Of a stretch of 64,000 bases of DNA, positions 54,526 to 64,000 are shown piece after piece. The translations under genes and the position numbers were made by a program. Every line of letters starts with the position of its first letter. Position 1 is the first letter of the stretch. Source of the DNA: Pseudoalteromonas sp. P1-25 (GTDB lineage: Bacteria > Pseudomonadota > Gammaproteobacteria > Enterobacterales > Alteromonadaceae); NCBI RefSeq assembly GCF_001401805.1, contig NZ_LKDW01000002.1:186001-250000 (forward strand). The letters are read 5' to 3'. The notes below the pieces were generated by a model. The model made no database searches and was not told the origin of the DNA. It saw only the letters and a program-made list of their open reading frames with translations.

Positions 54526-57345
54526 ATGTTAAATAATAAAGTTTCAAAGGCAGTGCGCTTAGCGATTGCTTTTGGTGCAGCATCTGCAGCTGCGTTTTCA
54601 GCAAATACATTTGCTGCTGAAGAAGGGGTTGAAAAAGTAGAACGTATTCAAGTTACTGGTTCACGTATTAAGCGTACTGACGTAGAAACACCAGTACCTG
54701 TGACTATCATTGGCAGAACAGATATAGAGCAAATGGGGGCATTAAACGTAGCTGACGTTTTAAACCAATCACCTGTTGCTATAGCCGGCGCAGACCAATC
54801 TAACTCTTCATTCAGTACTTCTGGCGTAGGTTTAAATACAACCTCATTAAGAAACTTAGGTGAAGCGCGCACTTTAGTATTGGTTAACGGCCGTCGTTTT
54901 GTATCTGGTCGTTCACCTTCAAGTGGTTATGCCGTTGATTTAAATGCCATCCCAGCCTCAATGATTGAGCGAATCGAAATATTAAAAAGCGCTTCATCTG
55001 CCATCTATGGTACAGATGCTGTAGCTGGTGTAGTAAATATTATCACTCGTGATAACGTAGAGGGTGTTGAAGTTAACGCTCAAACTGGTATTTCCGACGA
55101 AGGTGATCGTGAGAAGTACTCTCTAAATCTAACCGCTGGTAATAGTTGGGATTCAGGTAATGTAACCGTTGCTATTGGTTATGATGATGACAAAGGTCTA
55201 AAACCTTCTGACCGTGCGTTTTCTGAGTTTGATGAAGCGATACTACTTGATGAAAACGGTAACGAGTATGTAGGGAAGGTATTCTCTTCGTATACTCCTC
55301 AGGGGCGTGTCGGCTCGTATAATGCTGACGGTACTCCTTACACTGGGCTTGAAGGTGGCGATGCATTTAACAGAGCTGATTATCGTCAATTAGTTACCCC
55401 ACTTGAAAGAAAGTATGCTGCGTTAAACATCAAGCAAGAAATTAATGATGATGTGGAATTCTTTGCTGAGATGAACTGGAACTCATCTAAAACTTATAAC
55501 TCGACTATTGAGCCAACGCCATTTTCTACTAATGATGTATTCTTACCAGAACGTGGTGGAGAAGGTGGGATAAAGCTTAGTAATCCTATGGTTCCGGAGT
55601 TACTTCGTGAAAATCTTCTTAATGACGGTTATGGCTTAGATGATAACATTCCCGAGCTAGTTCGCCGTATGGTTGAGTTTGGTGCTCGTTCTACTGATTT
55701 AGAGCGTGATACTGTTCGAATTGCGACAGGCATAGATTGGATGATCAATGATGACTGGTCATTAAATACTTATGTATCTTGGGGTAAAACTGATCAACGT
55801 CAAGACAGTGGTGGCCAAGTTAACATTGAAAGAGCAGCACAAGCTTTTGATGTAGTACAAAACGATGATGGTTCACTTCAATGTGCAAATGATCTAGCTG
55901 TTTTACAAGGTTGTGTGCCATTAAATTTATTTGGTGAGGGCTCTGTTTCAGCAGAAGCTGTTGATTATGTTAAAGTACCTGCCAAAATTGCTGGCCAAAC
56001 TGAGCAATTTATAGTTTCTGCTTCTTTAGTTGGTGAATTACCAGTTGAACTAGCAGGCGGAAGAATTGGTGTAGCTATGGGGGCAGAGCACCGTTTAGAA
56101 AGTGGTTTCTTCAACCCAGGTGATCTAGCTCAAACTGGTGCGTCAAGTACTAACCGCTCATTACCAACTGATGGCAGTTACTACTCTAACGATTACTATG
56201 TAGAAACAATATTACCTATTTTAGATAATCTTGAGCTTGATTTAGCTGCTCGCTATTCAGATCATGAAATTGTTGGTGGTCAAACAACATGGAATGCGGG
56301 TATTCAATACTCACCAATTGATACATTGAAATTTAGAGCTTCAGCAGCAACAGCTATACGTACACCAAACATTGCAGATTTATTTGGTGGCCGAGGTGAG
56401 ACCTTTGCTACAGTAACAGATCCGTGTAGTGGTGTGACTGCTTCAGATACTGGTAATGTAGCTCAAAACTGTTTATCAATTCCTGAGATTGCTGCTCGTG
56501 TTGCCGCAAATGGCTCGTTTGAATTAACACAAACAGAGGCACAAAGCACTGGTGGTTTTATTGGTGGTAATGAAGATGTTCAAGAAGAAACTGCAGATAC
56601 ATACAGCTTAGGTGTTGTGTGGCAAGCAACTGAAGAGTTTGCTTTAACAGTAGATTACTATGATATCTCTGTGGAAGATGCTATTTCAACGACAAGCCGT
56701 ACTACAGTACTAAACCGTTGTTTTGATGTAAGTGCTGCTGACTTTGATCCAACTTGTGGTGGGAATTCTTTACGTGACCAAAATGGTGCTTTAGTTGAAG
56801 TAAACTCAGGAACAAGTAACGAAAACAATATCGAAACTGCTGGTCTTGACATTGAGTTAGCGTACAAGATTGATACTGAGCATGGTGAATTTGGTGCAAA
56901 TCTGATTTGGAATCATCTAATCAAATATGATGAAACAGGTATCGAGAGTGGTGAAACAGTTGAATATGCTGGCCAAGTATTCACTCCAGATAACAGAGCA
57001 AATCTTAACTTAAGCTACGGCTTAGAAGATTTAAATCTTTCGTGGCGTATGCGTTACTGGGATCGTTCAAAAGATAGTGTTGATGGAGGTAACTTCAACT
57101 ACACAGACTTTACTCCTTTAGAGAAATATAACGAATTCCCATCAGTTGTTTATCACGATATTTCAGCAGGCTATAGCTTCTCTGATAGTACAAATGTGAC
57201 ATTAACAGTGCGTAACTTATTTGATAAGCAACCACCAGTTGCTAACCAAAGTTCTTCTAGTGGTGGTACAGGTATTAATACAGTTTCTGAAGCATATGAT
57301 GTAACTGGTAGATACTTACAATTAAGTTTAACTACTAAGTTTTAA
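54526..57345 (+). CDS. TonB-dependent receptor
   Basis: The 939-residue outer-membrane receptor has a signal peptide ending SANTFAAEE and VERIQVTGSRIKRTD. The plug has LRNLGEARTLVLVNGRRFVSG and LKSASSAIYGTDAVAGVVN, and the barrel ends YLQLSLTTKF. It is of the same class as the receptor at 50519 but diverges through most of its length. Two cysteine pairs in the barrel (residues about 446-455 and 630-645) may form loop disulfides. A hairpin terminator follows. Confidence 0.93.
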   Translation: MLNNKVSKAVRLAIAFGAASAAAFSANTFAAEEGVEKVERIQVTGSRIKRTDVETPVPVTIIGRTDIEQMGALNVADVLNQSPVAIAGADQSNSSFSTSGVGLNTTSLRNLGEARTLVLVNGRRFVSGRSPSSGYAVDLNAIPASMIERIEILKSASSAIYGTDAVAGVVNIITRDNVEGVEVNAQTGISDEGDREKYSLNLTAGNSWDSGNVTVAIGYDDDKGLKPSDRAFSEFDEAILLDENGNEYVGKVFSSYTPQGRVGSYNADGTPYTGLEGGDAFNRADYRQLVTPLERKYAALNIKQEINDDVEFFAEMNWNSSKTYNSTIEPTPFSTNDVFLPERGGEGGIKLSNPMVPELLRENLLNDGYGLDDNIPELVRRMVEFGARSTDLERDTVRIATGIDWMINDDWSLNTYVSWGKTDQRQDSGGQVNIERAAQAFDVVQNDDGSLQCANDLAVLQGCVPLNLFGEGSVSAEAVDYVKVPAKIAGQTEQFIVSASLVGELPVELAGGRIGVAMGAEHRLESGFFNPGDLAQTGASSTNRSLPTDGSYYSNDYYVETILPILDNLELDLAARYSDHEIVGGQTTWNAGIQYSPIDTLKFRASAATAIRTPNIADLFGGRGETFATVTDPCSGVTASDTGNVAQNCLSIPEIAARVAANGSFELTQTEAQSTGGFIGGNEDVQEETADTYSLGVVWQATEEFALTVDYYDISVEDAISTTSRTTVLNRCFDVSAADFDPTCGGNSLRDQNGALVEVNSGTSNENNIETAGLDIELAYKIDTEHGEFGANLIWNHLIKYDETGIESGETVEYAGQVFTPDNRANLNLSYGLEDLNLSWRMRYWDRSKDSVDGGNFNYTDFTPLEKYNEFPSVVYHDISAGYSFSDSTNVTLTVRNLFDKQPPVANQSSSSGGTGINTVSEAYDVTGRYLQLSLTTKF

Positions 57346-57361
57346 TTAGTTATTAAATGTC

Positions 57362-57392
57362 AAAGCCGTGATTTTAATCGCGGCTTTTTTTT
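57362..57392 (+). terminator. Terminator after second TonB-dependent receptor
   Basis: AAAGCCG and CGGCTTT arms, with further pairing in the loop, are followed by a T run. Confidence 0.88.
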
Positions 57393-57498
57393 AAACTTTA
57401 AAAAAATAGCTAATACTTTCTTCTCGTAGCCTATTTTCTATTTTAGGCTTATACTAAAAAGGAATTAAAATCTAACCCTATAATTTAGCGAGATATAA

Positions 57499-57801
57499 AT
57501 GAAAGAAGTTCGATCTTTTATTAAAACAGCATCATTAACTGAGCTAGAAAAAGCACAACAATTAATCACTGATGCGATTGCAAAATATACTGAGCAGCTA
57601 CAAGCTAAACAGGAAGTGTTGGATCTTTTAAAAGAAAAAGGACTTACGTTAGAAGATTTACAAGATGGTACTGCAGATAAGCGAACTAAAGTAAAAGCTA
57701 AGTATCGCATTGAAGTAGATGGCGAGGTGGTTGAATGGACCGGTCGTGGACGTCGTCCTAAAGCGTTTGAAGGTGTTGATTTACAAAAGCACCTAGCTTA
57801 A
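57499..57801 (+). CDS. H-NS-family small DNA-binding protein
   Basis: The 100-residue product has an N-terminal coiled-coil oligomerisation region (LEKAQQLITDAIAKYTEQLQ) and a C-terminal H-NS type end with YRIEVDGEVVEWTGRGRRPKAF, matching the WTGRGR..P DNA-binding loop. H-NS proteins silence AT-rich, often transferred, DNA. This window has several AT-rich accessory parts. It is a single gene with its own terminator. Confidence 0.9.
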   Translation: MKEVRSFIKTASLTELEKAQQLITDAIAKYTEQLQAKQEVLDLLKEKGLTLEDLQDGTADKRTKVKAKYRIEVDGEVVEWTGRGRRPKAFEGVDLQKHLA

Positions 57802-57810
57802 TAAAATAAC

Positions 57811-57837
57811 AGAGAAGCTACGGCTTCTCTTTTTTTA
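57811..57837 (+). terminator. Terminator after H-NS-like gene
   Basis: AGAGAAGC, a TACG tetraloop, and GCTTCTCT form a perfect stem followed by a T run. Confidence 0.93.
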
Positions 57838-57974
57838 TGATGTATAACTTAATAACTAAACCTTAGGCTTACGCTTTGCAAGTCAGGTTTAATTGGCGAA
57901 AACTTACCTTAAACTCCCCGCAGTCGCTTAGTATTTGTTAAACTGCATTTCTGGTTATTCTATTTACTATTTTC

Positions 57975-59726
57975 ATGAGCTATAAATTAAGGCCGTATCA
58001 GCAAGAGGCCGTAGAGCGCACCGTTTTACATTTTAGAAAAACAAATGACCCTGCCGTAATTGTACTGCCTACCGGTGCCGGTAAAAGCCTTGTTATTGCA
58101 GAGCTTGCGCGAATAGCTAAACAAAAAATACTGGTGCTTGCACATGTTAAAGAGCTTGTAGAGCAAAACGCACAAAAATATAAAAGCTTTGGTTTAAAAG
58201 CGAGTATATTTTCAGCAGGGTTAAAAGAAAAATCACTTAGCCACCAAGTTACCTTTGCCAGTGTTCAATCTTTATCGCGTAATTTAAATAAATTAAATGA
58301 GCATTATTCTTTGCTTATTATTGATGAGTGCCACAGAGTAAATGGTGATAAAAAAAGCCAATACGGAAAGGTTATAAATACGCTCAAACAATATAACCCT
58401 CAGTTAAAAGTATTGGGTTTAACGGCCACACCTTATAGATTAGGAATGGGGTGGATATACCATCATCATTACCATGGTTTTGTAAAAGGTAATAAAGAAA
58501 GCCCATTTAAAAACTGTATATTTGAATTACCGCTCAGGTATATGATCAAACATAACTACTTAACGCCGCCAAATGAAGTGGACGCGGCAATTAGTCATTA
58601 TGACTTTTCGTCTTTGGCTACTAATGCGTTTGGGCAATATACGACTGATGATATGAATGCGCTTTTAAAAAACAGTGAGCGCGCAACGCAAGCTATACTA
58701 AAGCAGGTAATACAATACAGCGAAACCCGCCAAGGCGTAATGATATTTGCGGCAACGGTGATGCACGCGCAAGAAATTTTAACTTATTTACCCGCAGAGC
58801 AAAGTGCCCTTATAACTGGTGATACCCCAAATGCTGAACGCGATAAATTAATAAATCAATTTAAACAAAAAAACATCAAATACCTCGTTAATATTTCTGT
58901 TTTAACTACCGGATTTGATGCGCCGCATGTCGATTTTATCGCTATTTTACGCCCTACCGAATCGGTTAGCCTATACCAGCAAATTGTTGGCCGTGGACTT
59001 AGGCTAAATGAAGGAAAAACAGACTGCTTAGTTATAGATTACGCAGGCAACGGCTTTGATTTATTTCACCCTGAAGTGGGTGATAAAAAAGGTGATAGCG
59101 ATAATGAACCCGTTCAAGTGCTTTGCCCTGGGTGTGGGTTTGCAAATATTTTTTGGGGAAAAACCGATTCAGCAGGCAAAGTCATTGAGCATTTTGGTAG
59201 GCGCTGCCAAGGTTTATTAGAAGATGACGAAGGCCATAAAGAGCAATGCGATTATCGGTTTAGGTTTAAAGAGTGTGACCAATGTGGCGCTCAAAACGAT
59301 ATTGCTGCGCGTAAATGCCATGATTGCGGCGCTGTAATGGCCGACCCCGATGACAAGCTACGCAACGCACTTAACTTAAAGGATGCGTTAGTACTACGCT
59401 GCAGCGGGTTATCAGTGGTAAAACTGAAAGATGATTTAATTAAAATAACCTACTTTGATGAAGATGGCGCAAGTTGCGATGAGGTATATAACCTTGCCAG
59501 TAAAGGTGGGCAATATATTTTTAATAAACAGTTTGGAAAACGCCTAGGGCAGGGGCAAGCGCCAGTCGAATTTAAAAATGCTGAGCAGGTTATTAAGGCA
59601 CAGTTTGATTTAGTGCACCCTGACTTTGTTATCGCGCGTAAAAGTAAAAAGTATGGCTGGAAGGTATCTGATAAATTATTTGATTACACAGGCAGCTTTA
59701 GAAAAGCGAATCAGTTAAGCGGCTAG
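57975..59726 (+). CDS. radD: SF2 helicase-like repair protein RadD
   Basis: The 583-residue product begins LRPYQQEAVERTV and has Walker A PTGAGKS, the DECH box in LLIIDECHR, SAT-like LGLTATPYRLG, and QQIVGRGLRL in motif VI. The C-terminal half has zinc-ribbon cysteines (CPGCGF, CDQCGAQ, CHDCGA). It matches E. coli RadD (YejH) throughout. RadD takes part in double-strand break repair and homologous recombination with RecA and SSB. Confidence 0.96.
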   Translation: MSYKLRPYQQEAVERTVLHFRKTNDPAVIVLPTGAGKSLVIAELARIAKQKILVLAHVKELVEQNAQKYKSFGLKASIFSAGLKEKSLSHQVTFASVQSLSRNLNKLNEHYSLLIIDECHRVNGDKKSQYGKVINTLKQYNPQLKVLGLTATPYRLGMGWIYHHHYHGFVKGNKESPFKNCIFELPLRYMIKHNYLTPPNEVDAAISHYDFSSLATNAFGQYTTDDMNALLKNSERATQAILKQVIQYSETRQGVMIFAATVMHAQEILTYLPAEQSALITGDTPNAERDKLINQFKQKNIKYLVNISVLTTGFDAPHVDFIAILRPTESVSLYQQIVGRGLRLNEGKTDCLVIDYAGNGFDLFHPEVGDKKGDSDNEPVQVLCPGCGFANIFWGKTDSAGKVIEHFGRRCQGLLEDDEGHKEQCDYRFRFKECDQCGAQNDIAARKCHDCGAVMADPDDKLRNALNLKDALVLRCSGLSVVKLKDDLIKITYFDEDGASCDEVYNLASKGGQYIFNKQFGKRLGQGQAPVEFKNAEQVIKAQFDLVHPDFVIARKSKKYGWKVSDKLFDYTGSFRKANQLSG

Positions 59727-59742
59727 GCTTAACTGATCCTTA

Positions 59743-60078
59743 TCAAGCGGCGTCTTCGTCCATTAAACCCCAGCCATCGCCATAGCCATTGTAGCTATTA
59801 GCAATGCTTTCAAGGTATTGCTCTGCTTGGCCAAGTAATGTGTGCTCTGGCACCATTTGTACATGAGTAATTACTTCCCACACGCCTGTGTCTTTGCATT
59901 TTTCAACGTTAGTGCTTTGTACTAATGCATCAGAGACTATTTCTTTAGCAAACTTTTCAGCGTCAGCTTGTTGTTCAAATAAAATGAAAAAATCGATTTG
60001 GTGCATTTTGCTTAAATCAACGCCAGCAGCGGCTATTTCGGCTAAAAGTTGGCCGTTATCATCATCAGGGAATTGCAT
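59743..60078 (-). CDS. RraB-family protein (RNase E regulator-like)
   Basis: From the ATG at 60078 the product has 111 residues; an upstream TTG at 60129 would add 17 but has no ribosome site, whereas TGAG lies six bases before 60078. It has FILFEQQADAEKFAKEI, WEVITHVQMVPEH and GYGDGWGLMDED at the end, the YDGWG-type motif of RraB (PF06877). E. coli RraB binds RNase E and inhibits it. Whether this member does so is not shown. Confidence 0.75.
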   Translation of the reverse strand: MQFPDDDNGQLLAEIAAAGVDLSKMHQIDFFILFEQQADAEKFAKEIVSDALVQSTNVEKCKDTGVWEVITHVQMVPEHTLLGQAEQYLESIANSYNGYGDGWGLMDEDAA

Positions 60079-60281
60079 TAAAAACTCATTTAAAATTAAT
60101 TTTGTATTCGTAGTGGCTATTGTAACCAAAATATTGCTTTAAAGCGTATTAATTTTAACGTTAAAAACGAGCAAAATTTGGTGCAAGATTACGATTAAGT
60201 TAATGTGTTGCTCATTATGGCTATGTTAGTATGCAACTCATCCAAGGTTAAATTTAAAGAATAAAAAGTAAGGATATTTAC

Positions 60282-62009
60282 TTGTTCAAACAGTTATTAC
60301 GTTTTGTGTTTTTTTTCGTTTTTTTCATAAGCTCTCAAGTCAGCGCTGAGCAAAGGGTAATTGAAGATTACGAGATTAAAGGGATCAGTGGCGAGTTAGA
60401 AAGTAACGTTGAGCTATATTTAAAGCAACTAGTTGGTGAAAAGCCTACAAGAACCTTGCGTCGCTACGCCAAAAAGCAAGTACAAAGCAGTATTAAAGCG
60501 CTGGGGTATTACAATCCAACGATAGACATTGAGTTTGATAAAGACGATAAAGAGCTTATCGTCCAAATAGAACGCGGACCTGCCACTCGCATTGAAGCAA
60601 TTAATATAACGCTCAATGGTGAGGGGAAAAGCGACTCGCAATTACAAAATGTTATTAAAAACTTAAATTTAACCCAAGGCGATGTGCTTAATCATGGCAA
60701 GTACGACTCAGCCCATAAAAAAATAGAGTCGATGTTATTAGAACTAGGCTATTTCGATGCTAAATGGCCAGTTCGAAAGCTTGCTGTATCAGTGCAAAAA
60801 AACAGTGCCGTTATCACATTCAGTATAGACACCGGCGTGCGCTACGCCTATGGCAATATTATTATCGCAAAAGACACACCCGCAGAAAAATACATTCGCT
60901 CACTTGCACCTTTTATCCAAGGTCAAGCCTATAAAGCCACACAGATTGCTGATTATAACCTTGAACTTTCAAGCACGCCGTATTTTTCAAGCGTGCGTAT
61001 TTATGCCGATATACCAGCAAGAGCCAACGGGCAAGTACCGATTAATATTGACGTGCTGCACAAACCCGCTAATAGCTACGAAGTGGGTGGCGGCTTCAAT
61101 ACCGAACTGGGTCCAAAAGTGCGTTTTAAATGGAGTAAACCGTGGATAACCGATGACGGGCATTATCTCGAAAGCAATTTAAATGTAGCTGAGAAACAAC
61201 AAGATATTTCTATGGCGTACACCATTCCAGTCGATGACCCGAACGACGATTTATGGCGGTTTTCAGTAGGTTACAAATTAGAAGATGAACTTGCCGATGA
61301 TATTTACAGTGAAATACTGACCGGACAATTACAGCGCCAATGGTTAACTGAAGATAAATGGGTACGCACGGCATTTTTACGCCGCGACCAAGAAACATAT
61401 CGCATTGGTGATGAACCTGAAGAAAGCACCGAAATGCTAATGCCAGGTATTAGCTATGCCCGTAAAAAAACAAAAGGGGGCACAACGCCTTATTGGGGGG
61501 AGCAGTGGTTAATTTCGGCAGAGTTTGGTTTAGACGATGTACTTTCAACTACAAACTTGGTGCGGGTGCAATTGCAGCATGCGTGGCTACGAACTTATTT
61601 AGATAAACACTTAGTTTTTTTAAAAGCAAACGTTGGCGCAATGCTGGTCGATAATATTGAAAACGTACCTTATTCGTTGCGTTTTTATGCCGGTGGTGAC
61701 CAAAGTGTACGTGGTTTTGCTTATCAGTCTATTTCTCCTGAAGATGAAGACGGTGACTTAATTGGTGGTAAATACTTACTAACTAGTACGATTGAGTACA
61801 ACTACCAGTTTGCGCAAAACTGGCGCGCAGCCATATTTGTAGATGGTGGTACCGCCACAAATGACTTTTCGGATGACTTTGAAGTGGGCGCAGGCTTTGG
61901 CTTTCGTTATTTAACGCCCATAGGCCCCGTAAAAGTAGATCATGCATGGGGGCTGACTAAAGAAAGTAAAAGCACACGTTTAAGTATTACCATAGGGCCA
62001 GAAATTTAA
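60282..62009 (+). CDS. tamA: Translocation and assembly module TamA
   Basis: The 575-residue Omp85 protein starts at a TTG with AAGGA eight bases before it. A signal peptide ends SQVSAEQ. Three POTRA domains (about 25-265) and a 16-strand barrel follow. VRGFAYQSISP is the conserved loop-6 motif. It overlaps tamB by one base. TamA and TamB help insert or deliver outer-membrane components. Confidence 0.94.
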   Translation: MFKQLLRFVFFFVFFISSQVSAEQRVIEDYEIKGISGELESNVELYLKQLVGEKPTRTLRRYAKKQVQSSIKALGYYNPTIDIEFDKDDKELIVQIERGPATRIEAINITLNGEGKSDSQLQNVIKNLNLTQGDVLNHGKYDSAHKKIESMLLELGYFDAKWPVRKLAVSVQKNSAVITFSIDTGVRYAYGNIIIAKDTPAEKYIRSLAPFIQGQAYKATQIADYNLELSSTPYFSSVRIYADIPARANGQVPINIDVLHKPANSYEVGGGFNTELGPKVRFKWSKPWITDDGHYLESNLNVAEKQQDISMAYTIPVDDPNDDLWRFSVGYKLEDELADDIYSEILTGQLQRQWLTEDKWVRTAFLRRDQETYRIGDEPEESTEMLMPGISYARKKTKGGTTPYWGEQWLISAEFGLDDVLSTTNLVRVQLQHAWLRTYLDKHLVFLKANVGAMLVDNIENVPYSLRFYAGGDQSVRGFAYQSISPEDEDGDLIGGKYLLTSTIEYNYQFAQNWRAAIFVDGGTATNDFSDDFEVGAGFGFRYLTPIGPVKVDHAWGLTKESKSTRLSITIGPEI

Positions 62010-64000
62010 TGTCAGTATTTAAAAAAATATCCGCCGCTGTCATCGGCATTTTAATCACGCTTGCCGTTATTATATTTTGTTTGTTATTTACTGCGCCCGG
62101 TAATCAATTTATTGCTTATAGTGCAAACAAAATGGTAGACGGCTTACATATTGAGATTAAAAAAGGGCGCTTTTTATATAACAACCCGTTTAATGTGAGC
62201 TTTAAAAACCAAAGTACAGATTTTAAAGCCCAGCAGCTTAAAATAGATTTATTTTGGTGGCAGTGCGATGGCTTATGTATTGAAAATGTAAGTGCGCGGT
62301 CAGTCAAGCTTGCTCTTGGCAATCCGCCCGAAGCTACACAAGAGAGCGCCTCAGAGCCATTAGCTAAAATTACGTTTCCCTTTAATATTGCAGTAAAAAA
62401 TATAGCAATAAACGAATTTGTATTAAATCATTCCAGTGCTGATGTAACCGTAAATAACTTTACCCTTGCAGCGAAAGCCGAAGATGCAACCTTAGCGGTA
62501 AAAAGCCTGACTATTAGCGATGTACTGGTAAAGCTTAAAGAGCAACCCACCTCATCCAAACAGGCAACGGTTCAGCAAAGCCAGGCGCTAACAGCGCTAC
62601 CCGCGTTACCAGATATAGAATTTACATCGCCCCTTAATTTACGGGTAGAGCAGTTTGACGTAAAAAACGTGGGTATTGAACAAGGTGAGCAAACACATAC
62701 AATTGAAAACATAGCGCTTGCACTAAATGTAGAAGATGAAAAAGTTAACTTACAAACCCTTAGCGCGCAGTATCAACAATGGCAATTAAATACGCAGTTG
62801 AGCAGTGAACTTACCGGGAACTTGCCGATAAAGGGTGAAATAGCCTTAAATAGCGACTTACATCAAGCTAATCTGGCATTAAGTGGCGATCTATCTGATT
62901 TAAATATAAAGTTAAATACAACCGGCCAATACCCATTGAATTTAACGGCAACGGCTAATTTAAAACAAAAAAATTATCCATTTGAACTTACCGGTAAAGT
63001 TGAGCAGTGGCTGATTGACGCGCAAAGTAATGAGCTAAAAGTAAGTCATGTTGATTTATCAGCCTCGGGTAATGCAGATGATTATACGCTAAGTTTAAAA
63101 GCGGATAGCCAGCTAGGTGCCTATCCAGCTGTTGTATTAAATACGCAATTAAACGGCTCGCTTAGCCAAGCACAGCTAAGCACTTTAAGCCTAAAAGCAA
63201 ACGACAGTAGTGCAATATTCAATGGCAACGTTAATTGGCAAAAGGGCATACAGGCCGAATTTTCTGGTTCGTTAAATAGTTTAAAAGCACAGTATTTAAC
63301 AGATACCGTTACAAGTGATATTTCTGGTCAGCTAGAGGGGCGCTTTAATAGCGAAGGGCAAAACTGGCAATTGCAAATGGATAATACGCAGCTTACAGGA
63401 ACACTTAACCAAACACCGCTTGAATTTGCCTCAAACTTTACACTTAATAATACGCTTAAAGCCAACATAGATAGCCTGTATTTGAGTAGCGGGCCTAATA
63501 AGTTAACCTTGAGCGGGCAAGTAGACGACACCTGGCAGGTTGACGGGAAAGTAACACTCACAGGAAGTGAGCAAACAAACCTGCCATTTGTAGCAAATGG
63601 TAAGGCCGATTTAAAAATCAGAGGCCAGCGTTTAACCCCTGCCGTTGATTTATCGTTATTACTCGACAACTTTATCTATAACGATATAAACGTTAACAAA
63701 CTCGCCCTCAAAGGAAAGCTCGATACCGCCGCAGACTGGCAAACTGATGTGAGCTTAAACGTAGGCTCAGCAAAGGTTGCTGATGAGATCATTAATCGCG
63801 TTGAGCTAACAGCCTCTGGCGATAAAACCGATCACCAAATTGTTGTCGCTATAGATGCAGAGCAAGGGGCTGCTGAGCTTGAAGTAGCCGGTAAGCTAAA
63901 TAATGACGTGTGGAATGGCTCGCTCAGTAACATAACGCTAAGTGATAAAAAGCTTAGTTTTAGTAATAGTAAAAAAATTGCAGTGATGTTTAATACTCAA
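62009..64000 (+). CDS. tamB: Translocation and assembly module TamB (partial, runs off window)
   Basis: An ATG at 62009, overlapping the tamA stop as TAATG, opens a frame that stays open to the window end (about 664 residues seen). An N-terminal membrane anchor (about 7-30) is followed by a long series of beta strands (repeated L.G....L.L.G pattern, e.g. LNTTGQYPLNLTATANL), the TamB/AsmA-like bridge. The conserved C-terminal DUF490 part lies outside. TamB spans the periplasm from the inner membrane to TamA. Confidence 0.93.
   Translation, partial: MSVFKKISAAVIGILITLAVIIFCLLFTAPGNQFIAYSANKMVDGLHIEIKKGRFLYNNPFNVSFKNQSTDFKAQQLKIDLFWWQCDGLCIENVSARSVKLALGNPPEATQESASEPLAKITFPFNIAVKNIAINEFVLNHSSADVTVNNFTLAAKAEDATLAVKSLTISDVLVKLKEQPTSSKQATVQQSQALTALPALPDIEFTSPLNLRVEQFDVKNVGIEQGEQTHTIENIALALNVEDEKVNLQTLSAQYQQWQLNTQLSSELTGNLPIKGEIALNSDLHQANLALSGDLSDLNIKLNTTGQYPLNLTATANLKQKNYPFELTGKVEQWLIDAQSNELKVSHVDLSASGNADDYTLSLKADSQLGAYPAVVLNTQLNGSLSQAQLSTLSLKANDSSAIFNGNVNWQKGIQAEFSGSLNSLKAQYLTDTVTSDISGQLEGRFNSEGQNWQLQMDNTQLTGTLNQTPLEFASNFTLNNTLKANIDSLYLSSGPNKLTLSGQVDDTWQVDGKVTLTGSEQTNLPFVANGKADLKIRGQRLTPAVDLSLLLDNFIYNDINVNKLALKGKLDTAADWQTDVSLNVGSAKVADEIINRVELTASGDKTDHQIVVAIDAEQGAAELEVAGKLNNDVWNGSLSNITLSDKKLSFSNSKKIAVMFNTQ

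Overview
The window looks like chromosome of a marine gammaproteobacterium of the order Alteromonadales, most probably Pseudoalteromonas. The reasons are the AT-rich composition, the leuS-lptE-holA-nadD-rsfS-rlmH-mrdA-mrdB-rlpA-dacA-ybeD-lipB-lipA gene order, long TonB-dependent receptors, a bacterial RRM protein, and the dinG, polB, radD and tamAB genes. This assignment rests on gene content and order, not on a database search. I saw no rRNA, tRNA, CRISPR array, insertion sequence or prophage.

Layout. 1-7.4 kb is a mixed accessory stretch. It holds a small Trp-rich protein, a tandem array of exported EF-hand mini-proteins (two intact, one eroded, one dead) with a duplicated ~60 bp element between them, a membrane protein with a Cache-like region, an M28 peptidase lipoprotein, an unusually small membrane protein, an RRM protein, and a lipoprotein that resembles a polysaccharide lyase. 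7.4-20.4 kb is the conserved minus-strand cluster for lipoate synthesis, cell elongation and peptidoglycan, ribosome maturation, NAD synthesis, clamp loading, LPS export and Leu-tRNA charging. 20.5-28.6 kb has a zinc-ribbon protein, a Lon-type protease with an FKBP isomerase, a Fur-boxed siderophore receptor, an MscS remnant and a sugar transporter.

28.6-36.1 kb is accessory. It carries a large PD-(D/E)XK nuclease-like protein with a C-terminal SEC-C zinc motif, a lipoprotein, a GNAT enzyme, a tyrosine phosphatase with a second truncated copy of its 3' end nearby, and a FAN1-type nuclease fused to a DnaQ-like exonuclease. 36.1-41.3 kb is the most system-like locus: an ECF sigma factor, its anti-sigma factor and a lipoprotein in one transcription unit, a divergent secreted subtilase, and a Ser/Thr/Asn-rich exported protein followed by an outer-membrane barrel. 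The sigma factor gene and the exported-protein gene share a near-identical promoter (GGAATA, 15-16 bp, CGTCTTCTTTAT), which suggests that the sigma factor drives itself and the remote unit.

41.3-50.3 kb holds housekeeping and repair genes (DMT transporter, YbaM, ComFB, histone-deacetylase-like amidohydrolase, PriC, TSUP transporter, DinG, DNA polymerase II), with a LexA-like box between dinG and polB. 50.5-57.4 kb has two TonB-dependent receptors with almost identical leaders flanking a methyltransferase. 57.5-64 kb has an H-NS-like protein, RadD, an RraB-family protein and the TamA/TamB pair; tamB runs off the window.
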